43,766 nucleotides of DNA from an uncultured Eubacteriales bacterium (GTDB lineage Bacteria > Bacillota > Clostridia > Christensenellales > Aristaeellaceae). A program made the translations under genes and the position numbers. The notes under the pieces are model-generated. The model made no database searches. It was given only the letters and a program-made list of their open reading frames with translations, and had not been told where the DNA came from. The DNA is taken from the NCBI GenBank assembly GCA_902777335.1, contig CACYTF010000051.1:1-43766 (forward strand), read 5' to 3'. Shown here one piece after another: positions 31,673 through 39,982 of this stretch; the first letter of the stretch is position 1, and each line of letters begins with the position of its first letter.

Positions 31673-34141
31673 CTACACCTCCACCGGCATCGGCTGTTCC
31701 AGCAGGGCTTGGCTCAGAGGCAGGCCCTCCAGCAGGGCGGGGAGGGCGGCGAGGGCCTTGGCGGGGGCGGAGGCCAGCAGGGCGGGCAGCAGGCGCTGGG
31801 CGACGGCGCGGTCCAGCACGGCCGTGGGGTCGGCGCTGTCGCCGAGGGCGGCGAACATCAGCGCGCAGTAGCGCCAGGCGTCGTCCAGGGCCCGGCGGGA
31901 GGGCGTCGCGCCGCAGCGGTTCAGGCCGCCGCGCAGGGCGTCCATGCGGGCCTCCGCCGCGGCGGGCAGCGGATTCTCGGGCACGGACAGGTTCAGCACC
32001 GCCGGGGCCTCCGGCGCGCAGGCCGCCTTGGGGCGGGGCCGCCACGGCACGGCGGCCTTGGGCGTCAGCCGCACGGTGAAGCCCCGGTCCAGCGCCCGGG
32101 CGGGCAGCGGGAAGCCGCCGTCCTGCACCGTCAGGCACAGCCGCCAGCGGGGCGTCAGCCTGCCGTCCAGCCCGCGCAGCACGTCCGGCGCGGGGTACAG
32201 GTTCGCGTCGTCCAGCAGCAGCATCGCCGGGGCCTGGGGCAGCGCCGCCAGCGCCTTCACCCGCGCGTCCTCCGCCAGGCTCCCCTTGCCGGGGGCGAAG
32301 GCCGCCAGGCGGTTGATCGTGGTCCAGCCCAGGGCCTCGGCCAGCATGCGGGCCGTCTCGGTCTTGCCGCTGCCCACCGGGCCGGAGAGGATCAGCACCG
32401 GGCTGACGGCGGCGCAGGCGCACAGGTTCAGCGCCTCGGCCCTAGTGACGGCGAAGCCGGAGGCGTCGAAGCGGTTCATCACCCGCACGGCCAGCGCGTT
32501 CAGATCCAGCGTCTGCAGCGCGGGCATGGCCGGCGGCGCGGCCTCGGCCTTGCCCTTCAGCTCGGCCATGCGCTCCACCATGTGCTGATTCAGCGCGAAG
32601 TCGGTCAGCCGCTGTTCCAGCGCCTCGGTGGTCAGGGTCTCCAGCGCCGTCTTGGCGTCCCGGGCCGCGGCGCGGGCCTGTTCGGCCTGGGCCTCGCAGC
32701 GCTCCCGCTCCTGGTTGGCCTCCCGGGCGCGGCGGTCCGCCTCGTTCACCTCGGCGTCCTTTTCGGAGAGCAGCTGCCGCTTCAGGCTGCGGCGCACCTC
32801 CTCGTTCTTCAGGCTCAGATGATCCAGCTCGCCCAGCAGCGACAGCCGCCGCGCCTCCAGCGCCTCCAAATGGCTCTCGATGCCCGACTGGCGCGCCGCC
32901 TCGCGGCAGGCCTGCAGCGACGGGCCGAACTCCTCCAGGCCGCTCAGCGACTCCAGCAGGTCCTTGCGCAGGCCCGGGTCCTCCCACACCTGGCGCACCG
33001 CCTCCACCGCGCCCTGCACCGGGTTCGCCACCGGCGCGTCGGTGTGGATCGGGGCGATGGGCTGGCCCAGCTGGTTCAGCCGCGAGCGCTGCCACTTTTC
33101 GTCGATCAGCTCCTGCAGGCTGCGGCCCCGGCGGGGGTTGATGCCGCTCTGGATCGCCAGGCTGCGCTGGGCCGGGCTCAGCCGCGGGTCCACCGGCCTG
33201 GGCAGCATGCTGCTGTCCCGGTGGATCCAGGGCTTCTCGCCGGATTCCGGCTCCGGTTCGGGCGCGGGCTCGGCCTTGGCCTCGGGTTCCGGCTTCTGCT
33301 CGGGCACGGGTTTCTGAACGGCCTCGGGTTCCGGCTTCTGCTCGGGCACGGGTTTCTGAACGGCCTCGGGTTCCGGCTGGGCCTCGGGCGCGGGCTCCGG
33401 CTTGGGTTCCGGTTTGGGTTCCGGCGCGGGCTCCGGTTTCTGCTCGGGCTTGATCTCCACCTTCTGCTCCGGCTTGTGCTCGGGCTTGGTTTCTACCTTC
33501 TGCTCCGGTTTGTGCTCGGGTTTGGTTTCCGGCTTCAGCTCCGGCTTGTGCTCCGCCGCCGGGGCGGGGGGCAGTATCGCGAAGCGGATGCGCTGGCCCT
33601 CGAAGGTCTCCAGGTCGAAGGTCTGCGCCTCGGGCAGCGCGTCCTCGGTGGGCGTCAGGCGGCCCAGCACGGCGTCGTCCGGCAGGGGCTGCCAGCGGTA
33701 GATCGCCGCGCCCGCCGCGCCGTCCGTCAGCACCCTGGCGGTCCGCGGCGCGGCCAGCGGGGCGCCGGCGGCCTCCGGCGACAGGATCTCGAATATGCTG
33801 TCCGACTCCGGGGCCTTCACCACGTCCGAATAGATGATGAACGCGTTTTTCTCCTGGGAGCCCTCCCGATAGTTCTTGTTGGGCCTGATTTTGTCGTTGT
33901 CGTCGGGATGGGCGCGCAGGTCCACCGCGCAGAACAGCCCCATCTCCCGCATGCGGGTTTTAAAGTGGAACGATTCGTTCTTGTCCGGCACCACGCGGAT
34001 GCAGCCCTCGTCGGGATAGTCGCTGGCGTAGGGCTCGTAGCGGCCCTCGGACGCCACCAGCAGCGGTTTGAACCTGAAGTAGGCCCGCAGGGGATTGTCC
34101 TCTTCGATGACGCCGATGCATAATTTTCCGGGCAATGACAT
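31673..34141 (-). CDS. Uncharacterised P-loop (AAA-like) protein with N-terminal domain and Pro/Glu/Lys linker
   Basis: I do not recognise this 822-residue protein. Its N-terminal domain (about 1-165; IGVIEEDNPLRAYFRFKPLL, IRVVPDKNESFHFKTRMREMG, FIIYSDVVKAP) looks compact and soluble. A low-complexity Pro/Glu/Lys linker (about 193-300, KPEHKPEQKVE-type units) follows. Next comes a middle region (300-420), a long charged coiled coil (about 425-530), and a P-loop domain with Walker A GPVGSGKTE near 587 and Walker B AMLLLDDANLYP near 640. A later helical segment probably forms the lid. There is no signal peptide or membrane helix. GGAGG lies upstream, and a consensus promoter supports expression. 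Partners are unknown. Confidence 0.8.
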   Translation of the reverse strand: MSLPGKLCIGVIEEDNPLRAYFRFKPLLVASEGRYEPYASDYPDEGCIRVVPDKNESFHFKTRMREMGLFCAVDLRAHPDDNDKIRPNKNYREGSQEKNAFIIYSDVVKAPESDSIFEILSPEAAGAPLAAPRTARVLTDGAAGAAIYRWQPLPDDAVLGRLTPTEDALPEAQTFDLETFEGQRIRFAILPPAPAAEHKPELKPETKPEHKPEQKVETKPEHKPEQKVEIKPEQKPEPAPEPKPEPKPEPAPEAQPEPEAVQKPVPEQKPEPEAVQKPVPEQKPEPEAKAEPAPEPEPESGEKPWIHRDSSMLPRPVDPRLSPAQRSLAIQSGINPRRGRSLQELIDEKWQRSRLNQLGQPIAPIHTDAPVANPVQGAVEAVRQVWEDPGLRKDLLESLSGLEEFGPSLQACREAARQSGIESHLEALEARRLSLLGELDHLSLKNEEVRRSLKRQLLSEKDAEVNEADRRAREANQERERCEAQAEQARAAARDAKTALETLTTEALEQRLTDFALNQHMVERMAELKGKAEAAPPAMPALQTLDLNALAVRVMNRFDASGFAVTRAEALNLCACAAVSPVLILSGPVGSGKTETARMLAEALGWTTINRLAAFAPGKGSLAEDARVKALAALPQAPAMLLLDDANLYPAPDVLRGLDGRLTPRWRLCLTVQDGGFPLPARALDRGFTVRLTPKAAVPWRPRPKAACAPEAPAVLNLSVPENPLPAAAEARMDALRGGLNRCGATPSRRALDDAWRYCALMFAALGDSADPTAVLDRAVAQRLLPALLASAPAKALAALPALLEGLPLSQALLEQPMPVEV
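33281..33364 (-). repeat. 42-bp in-frame tandem repeat in the linker
   Basis: Two adjacent nearly identical 42-bp units encode EAVQKPVPEQKPEP twice within the Pro/Glu/Lys linker; shorter KPEHKPEQKVE units follow towards the N terminus. Confidence 0.7.
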
Positions 34142-34215
34142 TTTTTATAACCTCCCTTTTGTTTCGGGGCGCGGGCGGGGGTCTCCCGGCCCGGACAAAC
34201 ATTACCGTCATGTTA

Positions 34216-34244
34216 ATTGTAACATTATGCGCGGGGGTTGTCAA
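34216..34244 (-). promoter_or_regulatory. Promoter of the P-loop protein gene
   Basis: Minus strand TTGACA (34239-34244), 17-bp spacer, TACAAT (34216-34221). Confidence 0.88.
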
Positions 34245-34268
34245 GGGAATCCCCACATTATATCGGGT

Positions 34269-34297
34269 TTGACGGGAGCCCCGGCAGGTGTTATAAT
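34269..34297 (+). promoter_or_regulatory. Promoter of the FMN reductase-like gene
   Basis: TTGACG (34269-34274), 17-bp spacer, TATAAT (34292-34297). It is divergent from, and only 25 bp away from, the promoter of the P-loop protein. Confidence 0.88.
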
Positions 34298-34330
34298 GGT
34301 TTTAAACGCGAATGGAGGCGATGATGGGCG

Positions 34331-34948
34331 ATGAAGGTGCTGTTGATCAACGGAAGCCCGCGGGCGAAGGGCAACACGGCCCTGGCGCTGCGGGAGATGG
34401 CGCAGGTTTTCGAGCAGCAGGGCATCGAGACCGAGACGATCCAGGTGGGCAACCAGGCCATCCGGGGCTGCGTGGCCTGCGGGCGCTGCGGCGAGCTGGG
34501 CCGGTGCGTGTTTGACGACGCGGTGAACGCCGCCGCGCCGAAGTTCGAGGCCGCGGACGGCATCGTGGTGGGCAGCCCGGTGTACTACGCGGGGCCGAAC
34601 GCCACCGTCACGGCGTTTCTGGACCGGCTGTTCTACTCCGCCCGCTTCAGCAAGGCCATGAAGGTGGGCGCGTCGGTGGCGGTCTGTCGCAGGGGCGGGG
34701 CCTCCGCCACCTTCGACCGGCTGAACAAGTACTTCACCAACTGTAACATGGTGGTGGCCGGCAGCCAGTATTGGAACAGCGTGCACGGCGGCGCGCCGGG
34801 CGAGGCCGAACAGGACGCCGAGGGCCTTCAGACCATGCGGGCGCTGGCCCGGAACATGGCCTTTTTGATCAAGTCCATCGCCCTGGGCCGGGAGCGGTAC
34901 GGCCTGCCCGAGCAGGAAGAACGGGTGTGGACGAATTTTATCCGGTGA
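34331..34948 (+). CDS. Flavodoxin-fold NAD(P)H-dependent FMN reductase-like protein
   Basis: A 205-residue flavoprotein of the NADPH-dependent FMN reductase / iron-sulfur flavoprotein-like group. The FMN phosphate loop is NGSPRAKGNT (8-17). A cysteine cluster C47-x2-C50-x2-C53-x5-C59 (GCVACGRCGELGRC) follows where related proteins bind a cluster or use thiols. GSPVYYAGPNATVTAFLDR is the flavin-ring loop. It probably reduces quinones, flavins or nitro compounds. It is the first gene of a small redox-themed run, 10 bases before the greA-like gene. Confidence 0.85.
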   Translation: MKVLLINGSPRAKGNTALALREMAQVFEQQGIETETIQVGNQAIRGCVACGRCGELGRCVFDDAVNAAAPKFEAADGIVVGSPVYYAGPNATVTAFLDRLFYSARFSKAMKVGASVAVCRRGGASATFDRLNKYFTNCNMVVAGSQYWNSVHGGAPGEAEQDAEGLQTMRALARNMAFLIKSIALGRERYGLPEQEERVWTNFIR

Positions 34949-34958
34949 GGCGAGAGAC

Positions 34959-35462
34959 GTGTACAACGAGCTTTCAGAGGTCGATATCCGCAAGATGCAG
35001 GAGGAGATCGACTACAAGACGCGGGTGGTGCGCCCCAAGTGCATCGAGGACCTGAAGACCGCCCGGGGCTTCGGCGACCTCAGCGAGAACTACGAATACA
35101 AGGCCGCCAAGCAGGAGCTGCGCCGCTGCGACAGCCGGCTGCGCTACCTGAAGCGGATGATCGCCACCGCCAAGGTGGTGAAGGCCGATGGCCGCGAGGG
35201 CGTGGCGGGGCTGTTCGACCGGGTGACCATCGAGTACGAGGAGGACGGCGAGCGTGAGACCATCACGCTGATGACCACGCTGCGCGAGGACGCCGTGAAC
35301 GGCATCATCAGCAAGGAATCGCCGCTGGGCAAGGCCGTGATGGGCCGCCGGGCGGGGGACAGGGCCGTGGTGAAGGTGAACGACGAGATCAGCTACGCCA
35401 TTCGCGTCATCGCCGTCGAAAAGGGCAGCGACGACGACAGCCTGCCCATCAGCAGCTTTTGA
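34959..35462 (+). CDS. greA: Transcription elongation factor GreA family
   Basis: A 167-residue Gre factor. The N-terminal coiled coil carries the acidic loop GFGDLSENYEYKAAKQE, whose Asp/Glu residues enter the RNA polymerase channel to stimulate RNA cleavage. The C-terminal domain has ISKESPLGKAVMGRRAGD and ends beyond the family's usual about 158 residues by a few. It starts with GTG and has a weak GAGG. It probably shares a transcript with the flavoprotein upstream. This may be a second GreA paralogue rather than the housekeeping one. Confidence 0.9.
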   Translation: MYNELSEVDIRKMQEEIDYKTRVVRPKCIEDLKTARGFGDLSENYEYKAAKQELRRCDSRLRYLKRMIATAKVVKADGREGVAGLFDRVTIEYEEDGERETITLMTTLREDAVNGIISKESPLGKAVMGRRAGDRAVVKVNDEISYAIRVIAVEKGSDDDSLPISSF

Positions 35463-35486
35463 CGGACATCCTTTACCGGATATTTG

Positions 35487-35515
35487 TTGACAAGCGGCCG
35501 GGCGTGCGCTATAAT
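35487..35515 (+). promoter_or_regulatory. Promoter of the TSCPD-flavodoxin-OhrR unit
   Basis: TTGACA (35487-35492), 17-bp spacer, TATAAT (35510-35515). The 45-base leader contains no evident OhrR-type palindrome. Confidence 0.9.
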
Positions 35516-35560
35516 CGGCCTTGAAATCAATTGCACACAACTGATTGGAGGGTATCGACC

Positions 35561-35824
35561 ATGCATCACAACTACCGCACCCAGATGGTCTGTTCCACGC
35601 AGATCAGCTTTGACCTGGAGGGGAATGTGGTCCACAACGTGGCGTTCACCGGCGGCTGCAACGGCAACCTGAAGGCCGTTTCCAAGCTGGTGGAGGGCAT
35701 GACGGTGGAGCAGATCGAGGGTTACCTGAAGGGCAACCTGTGCGGGCAGCGGCCCACGTCCTGCGCGGATCAGCTGGCCAGGGCCGTCCGCCAGGCTTAC
35801 GACGAGGAACAGAAAGGAGCGTAG
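35561..35824 (+). CDS. TSCPD-domain four-cysteine protein (TIGR03905-like)
   Basis: An 87-residue protein with four cysteines at 11, 33, 61 and 68 in the TSCPD family pattern (MVCSTQISF, FTGGCNGN, GNLCGQRPTSCADQLA). The family is thought to bind a metal, and a similar domain occurs at the end of some ribonucleotide reductases. Its role as a stand-alone protein is not known. The ATG at 35561 follows TTGGAGGG; an upstream TTG in frame was rejected. Six bases separate it from the flavodoxin gene. Confidence 0.85.
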   Translation: MHHNYRTQMVCSTQISFDLEGNVVHNVAFTGGCNGNLKAVSKLVEGMTVEQIEGYLKGNLCGQRPTSCADQLARAVRQAYDEEQKGA

Positions 35825-35830
35825 AGCAGT

Positions 35831-36253
35831 ATGAGAGTGGATGTTCGTTATTATTCCAAGAACGGCGGCACGAAGAAGCTGGCCGACGCCATCGCCGCGG
35901 CCATCGGCGCCGAGGCCAAGACGGTGGACAAGCCCCTGGAGAAGTATGCGGACGTGGTGTTCCTGGGCAGCAGCGTCTACGGCGGCAAGCCCGACCCCTC
36001 GGTGGTGAAGTTCATCGCCGCCAACGCCAGGAACATCGGCAAGATCGTGGTGTTCGGCAGCGCCTGCACCGGCAAGTCCACGTACCCGGCCATCAAGTCC
36101 GCCGCGGCGGGCCAGGCCGTGAAGACGGCGGAGATGTTCTTCCAGTGCAAGGGCCAGTTCTGGTTCTTCAACAAGAACCGCCCCAACGACCAGGATTGCG
36201 CCGACGCGGCGGACTTCGCGAAGAAGCAGATCAAGATCCTCGGGGTCACCTGA
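35831..36253 (+). CDS. Flavodoxin
   Basis: A 140-residue short-chain flavodoxin-fold electron carrier. The FMN phosphate loop is YYSKNGGTKKLA (8-19), the second loop FLGSSVYGGKPD, and the third GSACTGKSTYPA. The N-terminal Y-S-K-N-G-G pattern differs a little from the classical S/T-x-T-G-N-T. It is likely co-transcribed with the TSCPD gene and the regulator 2 bases downstream. Confidence 0.85.
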   Translation: MRVDVRYYSKNGGTKKLADAIAAAIGAEAKTVDKPLEKYADVVFLGSSVYGGKPDPSVVKFIAANARNIGKIVVFGSACTGKSTYPAIKSAAAGQAVKTAEMFFQCKGQFWFFNKNRPNDQDCADAADFAKKQIKILGVT

Positions 36254-36255
36254 CG

Positions 36256-36696
36256 ATGGACGACGCGAGCTTCGACGCGCTGCGGCTGGACAACCAGCTG
36301 TGCTTTCCGCTGTACGCCTGCGCCCGGGAGGTGGTCCGGCGGTACAAGCCCTTTCTGGACGCCATCGGCCTGACCTACACCCAGTACGTCACGATGCTGG
36401 TGCTGTGGGAGCGCCCGCGGCTGACCTCGAAGGCGATCGGCGACAGGCTGCACCTGGATTCGGGCACGCTGACGCCGGTGCTGAAGCGGCTGGACGAGAA
36501 GGGCCTGGTCACCCGCGCCCTCGACAGCATGGACAAGCGCAACCTGATGGTGGCGCTCACCGACGCGGGCCGCGCGCTGCGGGATCGGGCCGCGGACATC
36601 CCCGCGCGCCTGGACGCCTGCCTGCCGCTGACGGTCGGCGAGGCCGCGGCGCTGCACGGGCTGCTGCGCAAGCTGCTGAACGGCATGGAACCATAG
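36256..36696 (+). CDS. ohrR: OhrR-type MarR-family redox regulator
   Basis: A 146-residue repressor of the MarR family. The segment LDNQLCFPLYACAREVVRRYKP, with reactive cysteine C16, is the OhrR hallmark; the winged helix reads LTSKAIGDRLHLDSGTLTPVLKRL. A C-terminal cysteine C122 sits 106 residues after C16, close to the spacing of the two-cysteine OhrR of Xanthomonas. Peroxide oxidation may therefore act through a disulfide (inference). No ohr peroxidase adjoins; the likely targets are the flavodoxin and TSCPD genes it follows. A strong terminator ends the unit. Confidence 0.9.
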   Translation: MDDASFDALRLDNQLCFPLYACAREVVRRYKPFLDAIGLTYTQYVTMLVLWERPRLTSKAIGDRLHLDSGTLTPVLKRLDEKGLVTRALDSMDKRNLMVALTDAGRALRDRAADIPARLDACLPLTVGEAAALHGLLRKLLNGMEP

Positions 36697-36708
36697 ACCG
36701 GCATGAGC

Positions 36709-36767
36709 CGCCCTCCCCGGGGCTTTCGGGTTTGCGCAACCCGAGGCCCCGGGGAGGGCGTTTTTTT
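36709..36767 (+). terminator. Rho-independent terminator after ohrR
   Basis: A long stem (CGCCCTCCCCGGGGC... paired with ...GCCCCGGGGAGGGCG, with AACCCGA pairing near the loop) is followed by seven T residues. Confidence 0.93.
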
Positions 36768-36819
36768 GCACCTATACCAAAACCATCCCCCGAATCGCAC
36801 TTGTTTTTTAACATTTCGA

Positions 36820-36848
36820 TTGACGCGCTTCGGCATTCCCGGTATAAT
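36820..36848 (+). promoter_or_regulatory. Promoter of the Ig-like/LRR protein gene
   Basis: TTGACG (36820-36825), 17-bp spacer, TATAAT (36843-36848). Confidence 0.88.
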
Positions 36849-36895
36849 CGAAGGTGAGGTCATTACGCAAAACCGACGAACAGGAGGACACGTAC

Positions 36896-39214
36896 ATGCG
36901 CAGAACTGTCATAGTGTTGGCGCTGCTGCTGGCGCTGCTCATGGCGCTGCCGGCCCTGGCGGAGGCGCCGGTGGAGGCCCCCGCCGTCGAGGCGGCCGTT
37001 GAGCTGGAAGAGATGGACCTGATGGACCCGGAGGTGTACGCCGGGGAAGCGCTGCCGCGGTCGGAGCAGGCGGTTTCCGCCGTCGAAGCGCCGGAGGCGC
37101 TCGATGACGCCGGGGAAGAGGTCGCGCCCAAGGCCGGTTCGCAGAACCTGGTGCTGGGCGTGGGCGAGAAGTACACGCTGAAGATCGACGGGGCCCGCGG
37201 CTACAAATCCTCCAACGGGAAGGTTGCCGCCGTGAGCGCCAAGGGCGTCGTCACCGGCAAGAAGGCCGACAAATCGGCGACGATCACCGTCACCCGGAAG
37301 AAGGGCAAGGCCAAGAAGATCAAGGTAACGGTCAAAAAGGCCCCCTCGAAGGTGACGCTGAACCAGACGGCCCTGACGCTGGAGGTCGGGCAGACCTTCC
37401 GGCTGAAGGCGAAGCTGCCCTCGAAATCGGCCTCGGCGCTGAAGTGGTCGTCCAGCTCCAAGAAGGTGGCGAAGGTGGACGCCACGGGCCTGGTCACCGC
37501 CGTGAAGAAGGGCACGACCAAGGTCAAGGTGAAGACCTTCAACGGCCAGACCGCCGTGTGCACCGTGAAGGTGGTCCCCGTGAACCCGGCCAACGCGACG
37601 GTGCGCAAGTTCGCCGAAGCCGCGGGCGTGACCAACGAACAGCTGGAAAAGGCCGCGGGCGCGGGCATCGAGACGCTGAACACGTGGAGCGTCGGCGACC
37701 TGACCCGGGTGGAGTTCGTCACCGGAAACGTCCGCTGGAAGATGAGCGACGATCAGTGGAAGTCGGTCACGCTGATCGGCTGCAAGGGCAAGCCCGAGGC
37801 GCTGACGGTCGCCGCGCGCTACGGCAACGGGCTGCCGGTGGCCGGCATGAACGAGGGCGTGTTCAGCGGGAACGAGAACCTGAAGAAGGTCGTGGTCGAG
37901 GAGGGCATCGAGTCGCTGCCCAGCTATGTGTTTGACACCTGCGTGAACCTGTCGGACATCACCCTGCCGGCTTCGCTGACCAAGGTGGGCTTCCACAGCT
38001 TCCACAGGGTGGGCGAGAACCTGGCCGAGCCGTTCTACTTGAACCTGCCGGACAACATCGTCGAGCAGAGCTTCGGCGAGTGCCATTCTGTGATGGTGTG
38101 CAAAAAGGACTCCGTGACGGCCCGTACGCTGTCCAACGGCGATTGGGACTTCACCTGCCCCGGCGAGGAGGACTTCCGCTACCGCTACGCGGAGTACTAT
38201 CGCGAGGGCAGCTGGGAGTCCGAAGAGGACGGCACCTGGGGCGTGCAGCTGGCGCTGGTCAAATACGTCGGCCAGGGCGGCGCGGTGAAGATCCCCGAGG
38301 GCCCGGTCTACATCCGAAACGGCGCGTTCCTGAATTGCGACAAGCTCACCAGCGTCGAGATCCCCGAGGGCGTGACGCGCATCTGCGGCAACGCCTTTGA
38401 GGGCTGCGCGAACCTGACCGGGGTCAAATTCCCCGCCACGCTGAGGGTCATCGGGCTGCAGGCGTTCAGGGGCGTGGACCAGGTGAAGTACTTCGACCTG
38501 CCGGACGGTCTGACGGCCATCAACGGCAACGGCGGCGGGGCCCACACCTTCGAGGGCTGCGGCGCGGTGCTGCGGGTGAAGAAGGGCTCCCAGTCCGCGA
38601 TACTGCTGTCGGATCGCAACTACAGCGTCACCTTCCCCGGCGAGGAGGACTTCCGCTACCGCTACGAGGAGCACAAGGAGAACGGGGAGAGCGTGCACCG
38701 GCTGTATCTGTGGGACTATGTGGGCCAGGGCGGCGTGGTCGTCATCCCCGAGGGGGTCTACGGCGTCTCCCGCACGCCCCCCGGAGGCAGCGATTCCTGG
38801 CACCCCGCCTTCTACAACAACAAGAGCATCACCGGGGTGGTCATCCCCGAGGGCGCGGTGATCGTCCAGGACAGCGCGTTCAGCGGCTGCACGATGCTCA
38901 CGGACATCACGCTGCCTTCCACGCTGAAGGTTCTCAAGAACCACGCCTTCGAGAACACCGGAACGGCGGCGGGCAAGCGGTTCATCGTGGTGCTGCCCGC
39001 GGGCCTGGAGGAGATCACCGCCGGCACCGGCGCGGGCTGGGACAGCTTCAACGAGAGCGGCGCGACCATCGTGGCGCAGAACACCGCCATCCGCACGGCG
39101 CTGTACGAGGGCTGGTACGTCTACTACAACACGCCCGAGGACGCGCAGAACAGCACCAACCTCTGCTTCAAGCCCAACGACGATCCGAACTTCAAGTATC
39201 GGGGCTGCCGCTGA
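36896..39214 (+). CDS. Secreted protein with Ig-like domains and BspA-type leucine-rich repeats
   Basis: A 772-residue exported protein. Signal peptide 1-22 (ends ALA) has no lipobox. An acidic linker leads to two bacterial Ig-like units (about 80-225). This module closely matches the one in the disrupted sugar-binding gene at 19318-20929 (same RGYKSSNGKV, SAKGVVTGKKA and VTVKKAP phrases). The rest is BspA/TpLRR repeats: VFSGNENLKKVVVEEGIESLP, VFDTCVNLSDITLPASLTKV, AFEGCANLTGVKFPATLRVIG and others, broken by two EEDFRYRYxEx spacers. No wall-sorting signal is visible. It is likely an adhesin or matrix-binding protein. The ATG at 36896 follows CAGGAGG. A perfect 40-bp palindrome follows. Confidence 0.88.
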   Translation: MRRTVIVLALLLALLMALPALAEAPVEAPAVEAAVELEEMDLMDPEVYAGEALPRSEQAVSAVEAPEALDDAGEEVAPKAGSQNLVLGVGEKYTLKIDGARGYKSSNGKVAAVSAKGVVTGKKADKSATITVTRKKGKAKKIKVTVKKAPSKVTLNQTALTLEVGQTFRLKAKLPSKSASALKWSSSSKKVAKVDATGLVTAVKKGTTKVKVKTFNGQTAVCTVKVVPVNPANATVRKFAEAAGVTNEQLEKAAGAGIETLNTWSVGDLTRVEFVTGNVRWKMSDDQWKSVTLIGCKGKPEALTVAARYGNGLPVAGMNEGVFSGNENLKKVVVEEGIESLPSYVFDTCVNLSDITLPASLTKVGFHSFHRVGENLAEPFYLNLPDNIVEQSFGECHSVMVCKKDSVTARTLSNGDWDFTCPGEEDFRYRYAEYYREGSWESEEDGTWGVQLALVKYVGQGGAVKIPEGPVYIRNGAFLNCDKLTSVEIPEGVTRICGNAFEGCANLTGVKFPATLRVIGLQAFRGVDQVKYFDLPDGLTAINGNGGGAHTFEGCGAVLRVKKGSQSAILLSDRNYSVTFPGEEDFRYRYEEHKENGESVHRLYLWDYVGQGGVVVIPEGVYGVSRTPPGGSDSWHPAFYNNKSITGVVIPEGAVIVQDSAFSGCTMLTDITLPSTLKVLKNHAFENTGTAAGKRFIVVLPAGLEEITAGTGAGWDSFNESGATIVAQNTAIRTALYEGWYVYYNTPEDAQNSTNLCFKPNDDPNFKYRGCR

Positions 39215-39224
39215 CGACTGACGC

Positions 39225-39264
39225 ACAAAATGCCGAAAAGCCCGCGGGCTTTTCGGCATTTTGT
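39225..39264. terminator. Bidirectional terminator, perfect 40-bp palindrome
   Basis: ACAAAATGCCGAAAAGCCCG and its exact complement with no loop bases, between convergent genes. The TTTTG end serves the plus strand and the mirror A-run serves the minus strand. Confidence 0.9.
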
Positions 39265-39271
39265 TCCGGCC

Positions 39272-39919
39272 TCACTTCTCCACGAACGCCACCAGTTCCT
39301 CCGGCGCGTCGATGATGTGCTTCGCTCCGGCGCCAACCAGGGCCTCCCGGGTGCGAAAGCCCCAGGTGACGCACACGCAGTCGATGCCGGCGTTGTTCGC
39401 GGTGTCGATGTCCACCTCGGAATCGCCCACGTACAGGCAGCGCTTCAGGTCAAGGCCCAGCTTGGCCGCCGCGTGCTGAAGCATGTCCGGGCAGGGCTTG
39501 CGGCGCACGCCCTGAATCTCGCCCACGGACAGCGCCGCCAGGTCCGAAAAGAAGGCCTCCGCCAGCGGCTGCACGGCGGCGTCCGGCTTGTTGGAGATGA
39601 TGGCCAGCACCAGGCCGTCCGCCTTCAGCCGCGCCATCATCGAAAGCACCCCCGGGTAGGGGCGGCTCTTGACCGCGGCGTGGGCGGCGTAGTAGGGCGC
39701 GTAGTGGGCCTGGAGCGCCTCCAGGAGGGCGTCCGAGGCCTGGGGCACGGCAAGCTTCATCAGCTGCGCCGTGCCCCAGCCTAAAAAGGGCTTCAGCGCC
39801 TGCGCCTCGTACTCGGGCAGGTGAAAGTGGCGGAAGGTGCGGTTCGCGGCGTCGGCGATGTCCTGCAGCGTGTCGATCACCGTGCCGTCCAGGTCGAAAA
39901 ATACCGCGTCGTACTTCAT
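39272..39919 (-). CDS. HAD-family phosphatase, phosphoglycolate phosphatase-like
   Basis: A 215-residue HAD hydrolase. Motif I is FFDLDGTVIDT (nucleophile D9, acid D11); motif II serine lies in IISNKPDA; motif III lysine in RRKPCPDML; motif IV in YVGDSEVDIDTA. The cap between motifs I and II is the alpha-helical Gph/PGP type. It most likely hydrolyses small phosphate esters such as phosphoglycolate; the exact substrate is open. The ATG at 39919 has GAGGA upstream; a longer frame from 39967 was rejected because it covers the intergenic hairpin. Confidence 0.9.
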   Translation of the reverse strand: MKYDAVFFDLDGTVIDTLQDIADAANRTFRHFHLPEYEAQALKPFLGWGTAQLMKLAVPQASDALLEALQAHYAPYYAAHAAVKSRPYPGVLSMMARLKADGLVLAIISNKPDAAVQPLAEAFFSDLAALSVGEIQGVRRKPCPDMLQHAAAKLGLDLKRCLYVGDSEVDIDTANNAGIDCVCVTWGFRTREALVGAGAKHIIDAPEELVAFVEK

Positions 39920-39941
39920 AATGTCCTCATCCACGCAGCAT

Positions 39942-39968
39942 GAGCCAGCCCCTTCGGGCTGGCTCATA
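39942..39968. terminator. Hairpin between HPr and HAD genes
   Basis: ATGAGCCAGCCC / GGGCTGGCTCAT with a short loop. No T-run follows on the minus strand, so it may attenuate rather than terminate. Confidence 0.55.
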
Positions 39969-39982
39969 TTTGCGTTCGCGTA

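Noticed and set aside
36863..39259. 798-codon minus-strand open frame
   Set aside because: It is a shadow of the Ig-like/LRR gene; the true frame has promoter, Shine-Dalgarno, signal peptide and repeats.
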